From Pseudoalteromonas piscicida (GTDB lineage: Bacteria > Pseudomonadota > Gammaproteobacteria > Enterobacterales > Alteromonadaceae): DNA of 64,000 nucleotides. The stretch covers positions 1,054,001 to 1,118,000 of the forward strand of contig NZ_CP011925.1 in the NCBI RefSeq assembly GCF_000238315.3. Direction: 5' to 3'. The notes under the pieces were generated by a model. That model was not told the origin of the DNA. It ran no database searches and was given only the letters and a program-made list of their open reading frames with translations. How positions within the stretch are numbered: position 1 is the first letter of the stretch; each line of letters opens with the position of its first letter. Position numbers and translations under genes: made by a program. Below are positions 31,700 through 40,622 of the stretch, piece after piece.

Positions 31700-33056
31700 T
31701 ACGTTCCCTCAATAAAATAAACAAGGCAGAGATAACTGCGACTAACATTAATGGCGCTGCTAGCATCTGATAGAAGCTAGAAAAGCGCGCAACAGATATA
31801 TCAATCTGGTTGCCATATAAATCTAAGCTTCTCGATTCGTACCCACTGGCAAGCGACCCTGAAAAGCTGACTATCTGTGTTAATTCAAATTCAATGCGGT
31901 CGAGCTGATCAGTATTGGCTTCGAGCTGCTCTTCAATTTGCTTTTTCAACTCTTCAATCTCTTCTGTTTTGAATAAGTCGTTTAGCCCCCCTTGCTTCCC
32001 CTCTTGTGTGAGCTTGCCGCAATCAAGCCCAACACACGGCTTACAATCTGGGTCGTCGGGTTCGCAGTCCGTCGGTGGTCCATCATCACAATTTGGGTCA
32101 TCTGGCTCACAGTCAGTGGGTGGCCCATCGTCACAATTGGGGTCATCCGGCTCACAATCAGGTGGGTCAGTAATTGGCCCATCGTCACAATTGGGGTCAT
32201 CTGGCTCACAATCAGGTGGGTCAGTAATTGGCCCATCATCACAATTCGGGTCATTCGGTTGACAATCCGTTGGCGGTGGTGGGTCTGTGTTATCACAATT
32301 CGGGTCGTTAGGTTCACAGTCCGTCGGAGGCGGTGGGTCTGTGTTGTCACAGTTAGGGTCGTTTGGGTCGCAATCAGGCGGCTCTGTATTACAGTTCGGG
32401 TCGCTTGGGTCACAGTCAGTTGGCGGTGGTGGGTCTTGGCATGGAACAGGCTCAGCGCTTCCATAATGAGCTGGATGATAGTAGCTCCCTGTTGCATCAG
32501 TCTCGATACGGCATTGTGTTCCATCAGGGTTGTCATAGCAGACTGTTCGCTGCTCACCAAAACCAAACGTAAATGAATCATCATCGCTTGGGGCTGGACA
32601 GTTATCATTAGCAGGTGGAATGCACCACATCACACCAAGTTCATCATACCAAGGCGACCAACCGTCGGGGATAGTTGGGCCAGTACATGTTTTTGTGAAA
32701 TGTGGGCCAGTGTATCGAACAATCATGTTTTCTTCTCTATCGATACCATTTAATGTGTAGCACAGTCTTTTGGCGATAGCCCCTTCTTGAGACCATAACG
32801 TTCCGCAATCCGATAGTCCGGGTCTACCTAAGCTCATAAAATACGCTGAATAGATAGCAATATTTTTGCTGACGCAATCACTGATTTTCTTTACATCAAC
32901 CCTGTCCTCTACGCCACCGTTTACGCTCATCAAGCGGCACTTATAAAAGTCGTCATTGAATGGGGAGCGCTTGCGGTCAATCTGCCCTTGGGTAACGGCA
33001 AAAGCTTGAGTGACAAAAAAGGCGCTAAAAAGCGCCATCAATAGGATAATTCGCAT
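31692..33056 (-). CDS. pIII-like adsorption protein with Asp/Pro/Cys repeats
   Basis: A 454-residue minor coat protein. It has a signal peptide (MRIILLMALFSAFFVTQAFA), a Cys-containing N-terminal domain (about 21-205), a tandem-repeat linker (about 210-340) and a C-terminal domain ending in a membrane anchor (MLAAPLMLVAVISALFILL) and RERNE. This is the layout of pIII, which binds the host pilus and TolA. The linker has eight units built on DCEPDDPNCDDGPP instead of the glycine-rich linkers of coliphages. Confidence 0.8.
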   Translation of the reverse strand: MRIILLMALFSAFFVTQAFAVTQGQIDRKRSPFNDDFYKCRLMSVNGGVEDRVDVKKISDCVSKNIAIYSAYFMSLGRPGLSDCGTLWSQEGAIAKRLCYTLNGIDREENMIVRYTGPHFTKTCTGPTIPDGWSPWYDELGVMWCIPPANDNCPAPSDDDSFTFGFGEQRTVCYDNPDGTQCRIETDATGSYYHPAHYGSAEPVPCQDPPPPTDCDPSDPNCNTEPPDCDPNDPNCDNTDPPPPTDCEPNDPNCDNTDPPPPTDCQPNDPNCDDGPITDPPDCEPDDPNCDDGPITDPPDCEPDDPNCDDGPPTDCEPDDPNCDDGPPTDCEPDDPDCKPCVGLDCGKLTQEGKQGGLNDLFKTEEIEELKKQIEEQLEANTDQLDRIEFELTQIVSFSGSLASGYESRSLDLYGNQIDISVARFSSFYQMLAAPLMLVAVISALFILLRERNE

Positions 33057-33071
33057 ATTAACGCCTTTGGT

Positions 33072-33152
33072 TTAGGAGGTACGAACCCCGCTTGTGAAGC
33101 CTTCAACGAAGACCCACACGAGGAACGTACCGAGTAAAACAGTGGTGACCAT
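33072..33152 (-). CDS. Very small hydrophobic phage coat protein (pVII/pIX-like)
   Basis: A 26-residue frame starting MVTTVLLGTFLVWVFVEGF. Its ATG overlaps the stop of the major coat gene (TAATG), which suggests coupled translation. The size, hydrophobicity and place match the pVII/pIX end-cap proteins of filamentous phages. Confidence 0.55.
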   Translation of the reverse strand: MVTTVLLGTFLVWVFVEGFTSGVRTS

Positions 33153-33355
33153 TAACGAGATAATTTGCTAACGATAAAGCCAACACCGAAACCAATGGCG
33201 GCTAAGCTCAATAGACCTACTACAACGAGCGTATAGTTGGTTTGGCCTGTAGAGATGGCAGTAGTAAGCGCCGTGGTTACATCTTCATTTGCAGATGCAG
33301 CCATTGAACCCATAACAGCCGTTGCGCCAAGTGCGATTTTAGATACTAATTTCAT
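33152..33355 (-). CDS. Major coat protein precursor (pVIII-like)
   Basis: A 67-residue precursor with a signal peptide (MKLVSKIALGATAVMGSMAASA), then a mature chain of about 45 residues. The chain has an acidic N-terminus (NEDVTTAL), a hydrophobic core (YTLVVVGLLSLAAIGFGVGF) and a basic C-terminus (VSKLSR), the expected charge layout of a filamentous phage capsid subunit. Confidence 0.85.
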   Translation of the reverse strand: MKLVSKIALGATAVMGSMAASANEDVTTALTTAISTGQTNYTLVVVGLLSLAAIGFGVGFIVSKLSR

Positions 33356-33389
33356 AGTGATTTTCCTTATTTAACATTGAGTGTGTGTT

Positions 33390-33632
33390 TTATGATTTGC
33401 CTATGGTTCGAACGATACGCCCGATACTATGGCCAACGAAAAATGCGGTTAATGCTGCCGCGTTAATTAACCCAAACATGGGTGTATCAAAGGCAAACAG
33501 CTCGTTGAGCGTGTTCACCAATCCGTCAAACTGCAAATGCGTCAGCTGCGCTTGAGTCAGTAACACGTATTCGCACGCGGGTTGTGTGGTAGCGATGAGT
33601 TGCCCTGACTCGGTGATAGTGACGCATTGCAT
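33390..33632 (-). CDS. Small phage membrane/coat protein
   Basis: An 80-residue protein between the ssDNA-binding and major coat genes. It has a Cys pair in its first 20 residues and a C-terminal hydrophobic segment (MFGLINAAALTAFFVGHSIG) ending in basic residues. By position it may be a minor coat protein. It has no cleavable signal and the exact role is not clear. Confidence 0.6.
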   Translation of the reverse strand: MQCVTITESGQLIATTQPACEYVLLTQAQLTHLQFDGLVNTLNELFAFDTPMFGLINAAALTAFFVGHSIGRIVRTIGKS

Positions 33633-33641
33633 GTTAATTCC

Positions 33642-33959
33642 TTACTTCGCTTGCTGTGTTGCGATAGAGTTCAAGCGGAAGCCTTTCCATTCCATTTGGC
33701 GTGCTACGTTTGCGCCTTCGTAATATTCAAGGTTGAGTAGCACAGGTTTTAAGCCCCACCCATTCGGATCTGATTGGAGTTTTTCTAGCTGCGAAAATGT
33801 GCCGTTAGCCATTTGGTCGTTAGTCACCTTTACCGTCCAAATGCTCGCGGGGCTTTTAGTGTGAAATTTAAATTCAGCGGTTTCAGGCAAGGGTGCGCCT
33901 TTGTCGTCCGTACGGTTAACACGTTGTAAGTCTGTGATTGCACCTTCAATACTGGCCAT
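33642..33959 (-). CDS. ssDNA-binding protein (gV/DUF1293-like)
   Basis: A 105-residue soluble protein in the position of the gene V protein, which coats the phage strand before packaging. It reads as a beta-rich chain (FKFHTKSPASIWTVKV, PVLLNLEYYEGANVARQMEW). An AAGGAG ribosome site lies nine bases before its ATG, inside the end of the small upstream ORF. Confidence 0.75.
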   Translation of the reverse strand: MASIEGAITDLQRVNRTDDKGAPLPETAEFKFHTKSPASIWTVKVTNDQMANGTFSQLEKLQSDPNGWGLKPVLLNLEYYEGANVARQMEWKGFRLNSIATQQAK

Positions 33960-33961
33960 GG

Positions 33962-34036
33962 TTATTGCTCCTTTGAATAGTCTTCAATAAGTTGATGTTG
34001 TGACCGTAGTAGGTCGTTTAATCTGCTGTGTTGCAT
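33962..34036 (-). CDS. Small prophage ORF between rep and ssDNA-binding genes
   Basis: A 24-residue hydrophilic frame (MQHSRLNDLLRSQHQLIEDY and four more) with AAGGAA five bases before the start. Its end contains the ribosome site of the next gene, so it may act mainly as a leader for translation of the ssDNA-binding protein. Confidence 0.45.
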   Translation of the reverse strand: MQHSRLNDLLRSQHQLIEDYSKEQ

Positions 34037-34057
34037 GTGAATTCCTTAGGGTTACAG

Positions 34058-36085
34058 TTAATGACACAAGTCCAAGGCGACTTCGTCGCTACTGACTACA
34101 GAAAGTGCCTCGTAATCCATAAACAAACACATGTTCTGATAGTCTTCGATTGCGCAGGACTCTAGGAACTGCATTTCTTCTACGCTTGGTTGTTCAAAAC
34201 GGCCATCATCTACCCAGTTCTGGATAGATTCGGACACCCCGAGCATTATCTTGCGCTGTGATTGAATGTCTTTTTCGGTTAGTACTTGATTCGTACCGCG
34301 ACGGGTAATGACCACAACCGAATCCCACGCAACGCCTAAAATACGCTTGGCTGGCATATCGCCATATTTGGTGGTGAAGTACGGGCTATTAGATTCACTG
34401 CGGCTGATTTCCCCTGTGATTTGGTCAACGATGTCAGGGATTTGATAGTGAATGCGCACGGCTTGGTCTTTACGTTTAACCTGCACACCACCCATGGCAA
34501 GACAAAAAGCCGCCCAATCGGAAGCGTCGGCCGCAGCTCTCACTTTCTCAAGGGCGTAACGGGAAACCGTGTCTAAGTTTGTGTTCATAGAGTTTGCAAC
34601 CTCACATTTGCCGCTTTCACCCATGCCAAGGCGTCTAAGTTCGCGCCATGTGGTCACACTTGGGCCACCAATTTGCTGAAAACGTCTGATATTAAAAGTA
34701 CTCGCCCATGTGGATGCGCGTTCGGCTGCATCAGCGGGAGCGATTGAGATTTTTCCCGCTTCAGAGCAAGTCACTTGATTGATGTGTTCACCGTTAACAG
34801 CTTTGGTGATGTATTTGGCGATATACCCCGCAGCACTGCCCTTTTTCGGGTCGATGCTGATTGCCTTAAAACGGGTTGATGATGTACGGACTTCACTTGG
34901 GGTGTCTTGAAGCGCCAAAGCTTTTAGGATTTTACGGGCTTTAATCGCTTGGCCTTTTTCCATAAATAGCAGCATGTGCCAGTGTGGACAGCCGTCATGA
35001 TGAGGCTCTACCACACGGAAACCGTAAGGGCGAATATCAGCCTTGGCGAACAATGCCCTTGCACGTTTCCACAAGTCATTGAAATAGTCCTGCGCATCGT
35101 TCGGTGTTGAGCCGTTATATTTGCGGTTAGGAATGCCGCTGGCGTGTACTGAGTGAAAACGGCTAGGTGCGGTGATGGTATAAAACTCTCCACGGTGGCC
35201 GAGTGTTTTTGAACACTCTTCAAAGCCACGAATGCGCACCATGAGTTCAGCGGCCAGCTGCTTACCAGAGGTAGAACTTTTTGCTGCAACGTCTTTCAAT
35301 GATTCGAATTCATCAAAGGGACTCGCGTCATTTGGCACAACATACAAATCATTCATTATCGCGTCTGATTTGGCGTTGCGCTCGCGCTTGCTGCGAATAG
35401 TAAACTCACTGACATAAGGCGAAGACTTTTTATGTACGGTACGCATATCACGGGCTAATTGCTCGATGACAAGCGCTTGTTTGGTACGTAAACGACGACG
35501 CCACCAAAGCGGGCAAGCCATGCGATTTAGCGCACCGTTCAATTGATTCATCACACCTTGGCGATAAGCAGGAGAAAACTTTGAGCGCTCAGCAGGTGAT
35601 AAAGTAAAGTAATCATCATCAAACGTTGGTGGTTCAATGCAGTACACACGAAAGTCGGCGCATAGCTTTTTATAGAGCTTGTAAGTGGGTTCACTGCACT
35701 TCAAACGCAATTCGAATAAGCGGGCTTTGTCTTCTGCGATTTCGCAAAGCTCATCATCAGAAACACTGAGATTGATACCCCCTAAAGTAAGCACCCTATC
35801 CGCCTCTAATAAGCGTTTGCGCGCTTCAGCGTAACCAAAGAATTTTTCGATAACCAAATAGCCATTGGCAAGCATGACAGCCAAGTTGCTATGGGTGTGC
35901 AAAATCTCAGAACGCAATTGATGACTATCGAGTTTATCTTCTAATAAACGCTGTTTGTTCGGCAGCTTAGCGCGAGCAACAATAGCTTTGGCACTAGTAT
36001 CGGGTGTGATTAGCGCAACGGCATTTACCGCTGATTGTGCGGGGAATGTTTTTTCGTACACTGAAAGTTTATGCTCTACTAACAC
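34058..36085 (-). CDS. Phage replication initiator (HUH endonuclease, GpA type)
   Basis: A 675-residue rolling-circle replication protein. The metal-binding HUH motif is His368-Trp-His370 in GCPHWHMLLF. The following YIAKYITK contains the nicking tyrosine(s) of the Phage_GPA family. It nicks the double-strand origin and starts synthesis of the phage strand. It is the first gene of the minus-strand phage operon and is divergent from a small regulator at 36235. Confidence 0.85.
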   Translation of the reverse strand: MLVEHKLSVYEKTFPAQSAVNAVALITPDTSAKAIVARAKLPNKQRLLEDKLDSHQLRSEILHTHSNLAVMLANGYLVIEKFFGYAEARKRLLEADRVLTLGGINLSVSDDELCEIAEDKARLFELRLKCSEPTYKLYKKLCADFRVYCIEPPTFDDDYFTLSPAERSKFSPAYRQGVMNQLNGALNRMACPLWWRRRLRTKQALVIEQLARDMRTVHKKSSPYVSEFTIRSKRERNAKSDAIMNDLYVVPNDASPFDEFESLKDVAAKSSTSGKQLAAELMVRIRGFEECSKTLGHRGEFYTITAPSRFHSVHASGIPNRKYNGSTPNDAQDYFNDLWKRARALFAKADIRPYGFRVVEPHHDGCPHWHMLLFMEKGQAIKARKILKALALQDTPSEVRTSSTRFKAISIDPKKGSAAGYIAKYITKAVNGEHINQVTCSEAGKISIAPADAAERASTWASTFNIRRFQQIGGPSVTTWRELRRLGMGESGKCEVANSMNTNLDTVSRYALEKVRAAADASDWAAFCLAMGGVQVKRKDQAVRIHYQIPDIVDQITGEISRSESNSPYFTTKYGDMPAKRILGVAWDSVVVITRRGTNQVLTEKDIQSQRKIMLGVSESIQNWVDDGRFEQPSVEEMQFLESCAIEDYQNMCLFMDYEALSVVSSDEVALDLCH

Positions 36086-36234
36086 GACCGTACCTTGCTT
36101 ACTAGATTTTATAGGCTTTGGAGCGGATATTAGTCACAGCAACATGACTGCGTCAACACACTGTGACTAGTGCAAAGTCAACTCAGTGGGACTATCATTC
36201 ACATTAGAGCGCAGCAAATTCTTATAGATAACTT

Positions 36235-36513
36235 ATGAAAATAACCAGTTCGATTGAGCTACTAGATTGGTTCAAAAAGGTTGCAGATATTGAGTCTGAC
36301 TACATGGTCAGCAAACTCACAGGTATCTCAAAACAGGCGATTAGCCGCATTAGAAACGGAGAAGGTGATTTTGCAGACTATAGCGCTCTACAATTACTTG
36401 TCATTGCTGAACACCCTAAACCATTGGAAACTATGGCTTTTTTAGAGGCTGAAAAAGCAAAAAAGAGAGGTGATGAAAAGATGGAAAAAATTTGGCGTTC
36501 GCAAGTTGCATAA
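36235..36513 (+). CDS. Small phage regulator (DUF3693-like, HTH)
   Basis: A 92-residue protein with a helix-turn-helix around SDYMVSKLTGISKQAISRIR (residues 21-40) and a helical C-terminus (LEAEKAKKRGDEKMEKIWR). It is divergent from the replication gene and separated from it by 149 bases. It fits a repressor or copy-control protein of the prophage. A hairpin follows at 36526. Confidence 0.75.
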   Translation: MKITSSIELLDWFKKVADIESDYMVSKLTGISKQAISRIRNGEGDFADYSALQLLVIAEHPKPLETMAFLEAEKAKKRGDEKMEKIWRSQVA

Positions 36514-36525
36514 GGTCAAATTATC

Positions 36526-36540
36526 GGGACATTCTGTCCC
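36526..36540 (+). terminator. Hairpin after the phage regulator
   Basis: GGGACA-TTC-TGTCCC directly after the regulator gene. The downstream tract is A-rich rather than T-rich, so it may act in a different way, for example as a packaging hairpin. Confidence 0.4.
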
Positions 36541-36587
36541 AGCAAAAATTAAGATTTCCACTACCCTTGCGGGTTGTGGAGGAACGT

Positions 36588-36615
36588 TATTCCCCTGCTT
36601 TACGTTATGTTAAAT
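36588..36615 (+). other. dif-like XerCD site, right border of prophage
   Basis: The centre TTTACG and XerD arm TTATGTTAAAT are the same as at the left border. The XerC arm (TATTCCCCTGC) is poor, as is usual for the phage-derived half of an XerCD integration. Confidence 0.7.
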
Positions 36616-37160
36616 TATAGGGGCTAAAATTCCTCATCCTGTAGGTTTTTCTTTATTTTTCAAATATTCAGGCCCCCTATTCTAATTTCTACGTCGCATT
36701 ACAGCAGAAGCTTGGGTGTTAATATCACCAATCATGCAGTTGTTCAGATCACCGCTAATGTTATATCTCCATAATAGCAAGTAACTTTTTTAGTCGTCGT
36801 AATAATTAATAGCAAAAGGCATCGTTTACTTTGGATAGATATTATAAAATAAAGAATTATTTCTTAACTAAGTATTTACAGTTAGTGTTCTACAAGTCAA
36901 CAATAGTAAAGAGAAGATCTCTAAATATTGAGCTCACAGTATTTTTGTAGTTGAAGATATTTTAGCTGCAAATAAGATGGTTGATGCGGTCTTGCAAAAT
37001 TGTGTTTTAAGGCAAGATCTGTTCACCTGAGCGTGGCCTTCTAAGACATAAACAATCCTTACCATTATTGTAGGAGAAAGTACCTAGATATAACTCAATG
37101 ACGTAATGGTTGGAACTGTTGATGAAGGAACGCATATTTTATGACTAAAAGGAAATCTCT

Positions 37161-37688
37161 ATGTTTAAAAAGATACTACTTCCAATCGCTGCAACTATGT
37201 TTTGTATTAGTGCGGCTAACGCCCTAACTCCACTAGAGGATCGTGCTCGAGTTTCTAGGATGAATGCAGATCTGCTGTTGCCTGATGGTTCTACGTTAAA
37301 TGTAGACGTGTCATTCGATTGTGGTAGCGACTATAAGAATACGGCGCTGATGGTGATGAGTGATTCTGGCGCTCAGTTATTAGCGGCTGCTTACACACAT
37401 TTATATGGTGTTGAAGCTGGCGAAGCAGTAATGCATTCTTGGAATAACAAAAAGAATGAAACTGATCCTCGTAAACCCACCTATTTGTTTGTGCTAGCAG
37501 AGCGCGAAAAACAATTTAATTGGACAAAGTCACAAATTGGCAATCAAAAACTTAACAAAAGCTTAAAGAGTGTTACAATGAAGCGTAATATGGTTGATGA
37601 AACGGTAGTTGATGATACTAAAGTCGATTTGCCTGTTGTCGTAGCGGGTTGTGGCGTAAGAGATCACAATGCATACGAGGTCAACTAG
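37161..37688 (+). CDS. Uncharacterised secreted protein
   Basis: A 175-residue protein with a signal peptide (MFKKILLPIAATMFCISAANA) and AAAGGAAA before its ATG. The mature part has two cysteines (FDCGSDY and VAGCGVRD) that could form a disulfide. I do not recognise the family. It is 39 bases upstream of a sensor kinase in the same direction and may be cotranscribed with it, perhaps as a periplasmic partner. Confidence 0.65.
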   Translation: MFKKILLPIAATMFCISAANALTPLEDRARVSRMNADLLLPDGSTLNVDVSFDCGSDYKNTALMVMSDSGAQLLAAAYTHLYGVEAGEAVMHSWNNKKNETDPRKPTYLFVLAEREKQFNWTKSQIGNQKLNKSLKSVTMKRNMVDETVVDDTKVDLPVVVAGCGVRDHNAYEVN

Positions 37689-37727
37689 GAAGTAAGGCCA
37701 GCTCTTGTGGTTGGCCGCATTTAATTA

Positions 37728-40436
37728 ATGGATTGTCTCATGCGTTTCTTCGTACTTTTATTCCTAGCTGCTTTTTCGTTGCAGTTACAAGCGTTCCAAT
37801 TTGAACATTTAAATGGTGTCGTTCATGACTCAAACGACAACTTTTATTTGTCCTCACACAATGGGGTATATAGATACGATGGCCGTCATTTTCTTCCTTT
37901 AAGCAAAGCTGCTGGATTACCCAGAGGCTTGGTTCGTGATATCAAACTGCAACATAAAACATTGTTTTCTTTGTATTCTAATGGTGACGTTTGGATCACG
38001 AATCTAACGAGTCTAGAATCGAAAAAAATAGCTTCTGTGGAGGCGACAAAACTAGCGTTAACAAACTCTTCGCTTTTCACTCTAGGAAGATATGATGTTA
38101 AAAGGATTGATATTGAGTCAGGAGTAGTCAGCACAATATACAGTAGCTCAAGCAGAGTTTTAGACATTGACGCGTTTGCAAATTTAGCCTATTTGATGAC
38201 AACAGAAGGTGTTTTTTTAATACAAGATGGCGTAATAAAAACCGTTGAAGCACTAAGCATTGATAATGGCAATTTAGCGGCAACACCGCATGGCGTTGTT
38301 TATTTTGTTAATAATAGGATGAGTTACTACTCTACCCTACAGCAGCAGCTTATCTCTAATATGGAAATAGACAATGCTGATAATATCGTATTTGCTGCCC
38401 CCTATTTTATCTATTTTACAGATAACGAAAGTGTTAATGAAGTCACGCTCACAGACCTAAATATTACAAGAACAGGTATTAACACCAAGAAAAAGAACTA
38501 CAGCAAACTACATGTGGATGGCAAAAATAGGGTCTGGGGTTTAGGCCTAAACACATTCGAGCCTATCGAAGTTGGTCTAAAGTCTTCAGAGTTGTCTTTA
38601 GGGTCTAAATATAATGTACTTGAAGGCGTTGCAGGAGAATTGTGGATTGGTACTACCAAAGGTATATTTCAAAAGACTGGCAGAAATAGTGTTGAACCAT
38701 TAGCTTGGTTAAATAGCCAAATATCAGCTCAAGCATTTGAGGTTACGGCTTTTCAACTCTTCAATCGCGGTCTTGCGATAGGAACCGATATGGGCACCTA
38801 TTTCGTCGATTTAGCGAGTAAGAAAATAACAAAAGTTCATGATGATTATGTGCTTAATTTCTCAGTGATTGATAATACGTTGCATATCGCTACAAATGGC
38901 TATGGAGTTGTCGAAGTTAGCTCAAACTTGGAATTAATAGTAGACAAAAAACTCAGGCAATTGCTTCCAAGCCTAGAAGTCTTAGACATAAATCATAGTG
39001 GTAATTATATCTATGCAAGCACCAAACAAGGTTTGTTGGTTGTTGATACACAAGACTGGACGCGCAGTCTATTTGAAGATGGTGTAGTTGTCACTGATAG
39101 CTATGTCACAGAGGAAGGCCTATTTGCAGCGACTTATGGAAAAGGCGTCTGGTTTAAACCCAATAGTGGAGTTTGGCAAAAGTTAAGCTCACCAAGTTTT
39201 GTAAAGGAATTCGTGGAGTTTAATGATAATTTGTATTTAGCGACCAACAATGGTGTCCACATTTTAGAAAGAGGTGCAGATCACACAAAATTGGTACCAG
39301 GTACAAAGGCACACTCTTTTACTATCGGAAGCCTTAAGGTTTTGGGCGACAAACTTTATGCTGCCAGTTCAGACTTTATATTTGAGCTCACAACGGCTCC
39401 TTCTGTCGATCTTTATGCGCCAAAGGTAACAAGTGTCACTCTGGATGGTAAAACCTATTTGGAGTTTACTGAACTGGTTAGTCAGCATCCAGCTATTGAA
39501 ATAACGATTAGTGACTACAATTTTGTAGATCAGCATGTCAACTCGTTTGAAGCAAACATAAACGATACTGGATGGCAAAAATTGTTAGCTGCGGGAATGC
39601 AACTTAGCAACCTAAAACCAGGAGGATACGATATTTTATTTAGGGTTGAGAATAAGGGACGCTACAGTAACGTTACGTCATTGACTTTTAACGTGGCTGC
39701 GCCGTGGTATTCAACACCTTTAGCTATTTCAGTGTATGCTGCCTTGGTCTTCATCCTAGTGATAGCGATTTCTGTGTATATATATATTTGGGTGCAGAGT
39801 TTTCATAAAGTTTTCAGGAATAATCAGCGCCAATACCAAAAAGAAGACTTGAGTGATGCTGTCCTTAAAGTTGCCGAGGCTAAAAAGTTGTGTAGCGGTG
39901 ATGATATTACGATTTCAGAAGGTTTAGACAAACTCGACCAAGCACTTTTGAAGCTCGAACCATTGGCAAGAGGTCATGCGGCACTTGGTAAAGAAAAACT
40001 GAGCGTTGCTATCAGTATGTTGCAGGCTCATTGTTCATATATGAGTGATATGGATCTCGATTTCAATATTTCCATTGGTGAGACACAACTTAAAAAACAG
40101 TTGGAAAAGGACATTTACAGCGTAACCTACCATTGTGTTGATAATTCGCTTAAACATTCAAAAGCAACACAACTCAGCCTGTCTATTAGTAAACAACAAG
40201 ATAAAATTCATGTCATGATTTCTGATAATGGTAATGGAATGGCGCTGTATTCACGACTTCATTTCGGATTAGGGATCTATACCATAAAACAAATTGCGAA
40301 AAGCTATAAAGCCAAGTTGAGTATTAAAAGCTCAAAAAAAGGAACTGCTATTCACTTTGTGTTTCCTCTTTTAGAAATTGGCAGGCCGAGTAAAGAAGAA
40401 ATTCAAAAAGAGGTTTTAGAGAGAATGCAGGATTAG
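37728..40436 (+). CDS. Beta-propeller sensor histidine kinase-like protein
   Basis: A 902-residue inner-membrane sensor. It has a signal peptide and a long periplasmic part with two-component-regulator propeller-type repeats (for example GVYRYDGRHFLPLS, LWIGTTKGIF, LYLATNNGVHIL). A Y_Y_Y-like domain (about 565-655), one membrane helix (about 665-690) and a cytoplasmic ATPase domain follow. The N box (CVDNSLKHSKAT), G1 (DNGNGM) and G2 (FGLGIYTI) are intact and resemble NarX-type kinases. I see no phospho-accepting histidine box and no adjacent response regulator. An alternative start is 37740. Confidence 0.8.
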   Translation: MDCLMRFFVLLFLAAFSLQLQAFQFEHLNGVVHDSNDNFYLSSHNGVYRYDGRHFLPLSKAAGLPRGLVRDIKLQHKTLFSLYSNGDVWITNLTSLESKKIASVEATKLALTNSSLFTLGRYDVKRIDIESGVVSTIYSSSSRVLDIDAFANLAYLMTTEGVFLIQDGVIKTVEALSIDNGNLAATPHGVVYFVNNRMSYYSTLQQQLISNMEIDNADNIVFAAPYFIYFTDNESVNEVTLTDLNITRTGINTKKKNYSKLHVDGKNRVWGLGLNTFEPIEVGLKSSELSLGSKYNVLEGVAGELWIGTTKGIFQKTGRNSVEPLAWLNSQISAQAFEVTAFQLFNRGLAIGTDMGTYFVDLASKKITKVHDDYVLNFSVIDNTLHIATNGYGVVEVSSNLELIVDKKLRQLLPSLEVLDINHSGNYIYASTKQGLLVVDTQDWTRSLFEDGVVVTDSYVTEEGLFAATYGKGVWFKPNSGVWQKLSSPSFVKEFVEFNDNLYLATNNGVHILERGADHTKLVPGTKAHSFTIGSLKVLGDKLYAASSDFIFELTTAPSVDLYAPKVTSVTLDGKTYLEFTELVSQHPAIEITISDYNFVDQHVNSFEANINDTGWQKLLAAGMQLSNLKPGGYDILFRVENKGRYSNVTSLTFNVAAPWYSTPLAISVYAALVFILVIAISVYIYIWVQSFHKVFRNNQRQYQKEDLSDAVLKVAEAKKLCSGDDITISEGLDKLDQALLKLEPLARGHAALGKEKLSVAISMLQAHCSYMSDMDLDFNISIGETQLKKQLEKDIYSVTYHCVDNSLKHSKATQLSLSISKQQDKIHVMISDNGNGMALYSRLHFGLGIYTIKQIAKSYKAKLSIKSSKKGTAIHFVFPLLEIGRPSKEEIQKEVLERMQD

Positions 40437-40570
40437 ACGCCCAAACAGTATCTTTTTATCTTATAAATTTTATATCTCTTGGAAATATCAAAGCATCTTC
40501 GCTAAGGCTTTTACAAAATTAATGGTGTTAGGCTTCTAATATAAAACAATCAGTTACTTTAGCTATAAAC

Positions 40571-40599
40571 AAAAAAAGGCGAGGGTTACCCCTCGCCTT
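40571..40599 (-). terminator. Rho-independent terminator of the secreted propeller gene
   Basis: AAGGCGAGG pairs with CCTCGCCTT around GTTACC. On the minus strand it is followed by a run of seven T, including the two that pair. Confidence 0.85.
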
Positions 40600-40622
40600 G
40601 TGTATTGCTGTATAAGACAGAC

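Larger units (their letters stand above)
36514..37160. other. Right border of prophage and intergenic stretch
   Basis: 647 bases without a gene. It holds a hairpin terminator (36526-36540), an imperfect inverted repeat CCACTACCC / GGGTTGTGG (36558-36579) that could be a phage origin or packaging element, the right dif-like site (36588-36615), then AT-rich chromosome with no feature I can name. Confidence 0.6.

Noticed and set aside
31915..32608. Several long frames overlapping the pIII-like repeat region on both strands
   Set aside because: They result from the repetitive low-complexity DNA of the real gene; their proteins are simple repeats without start signals.
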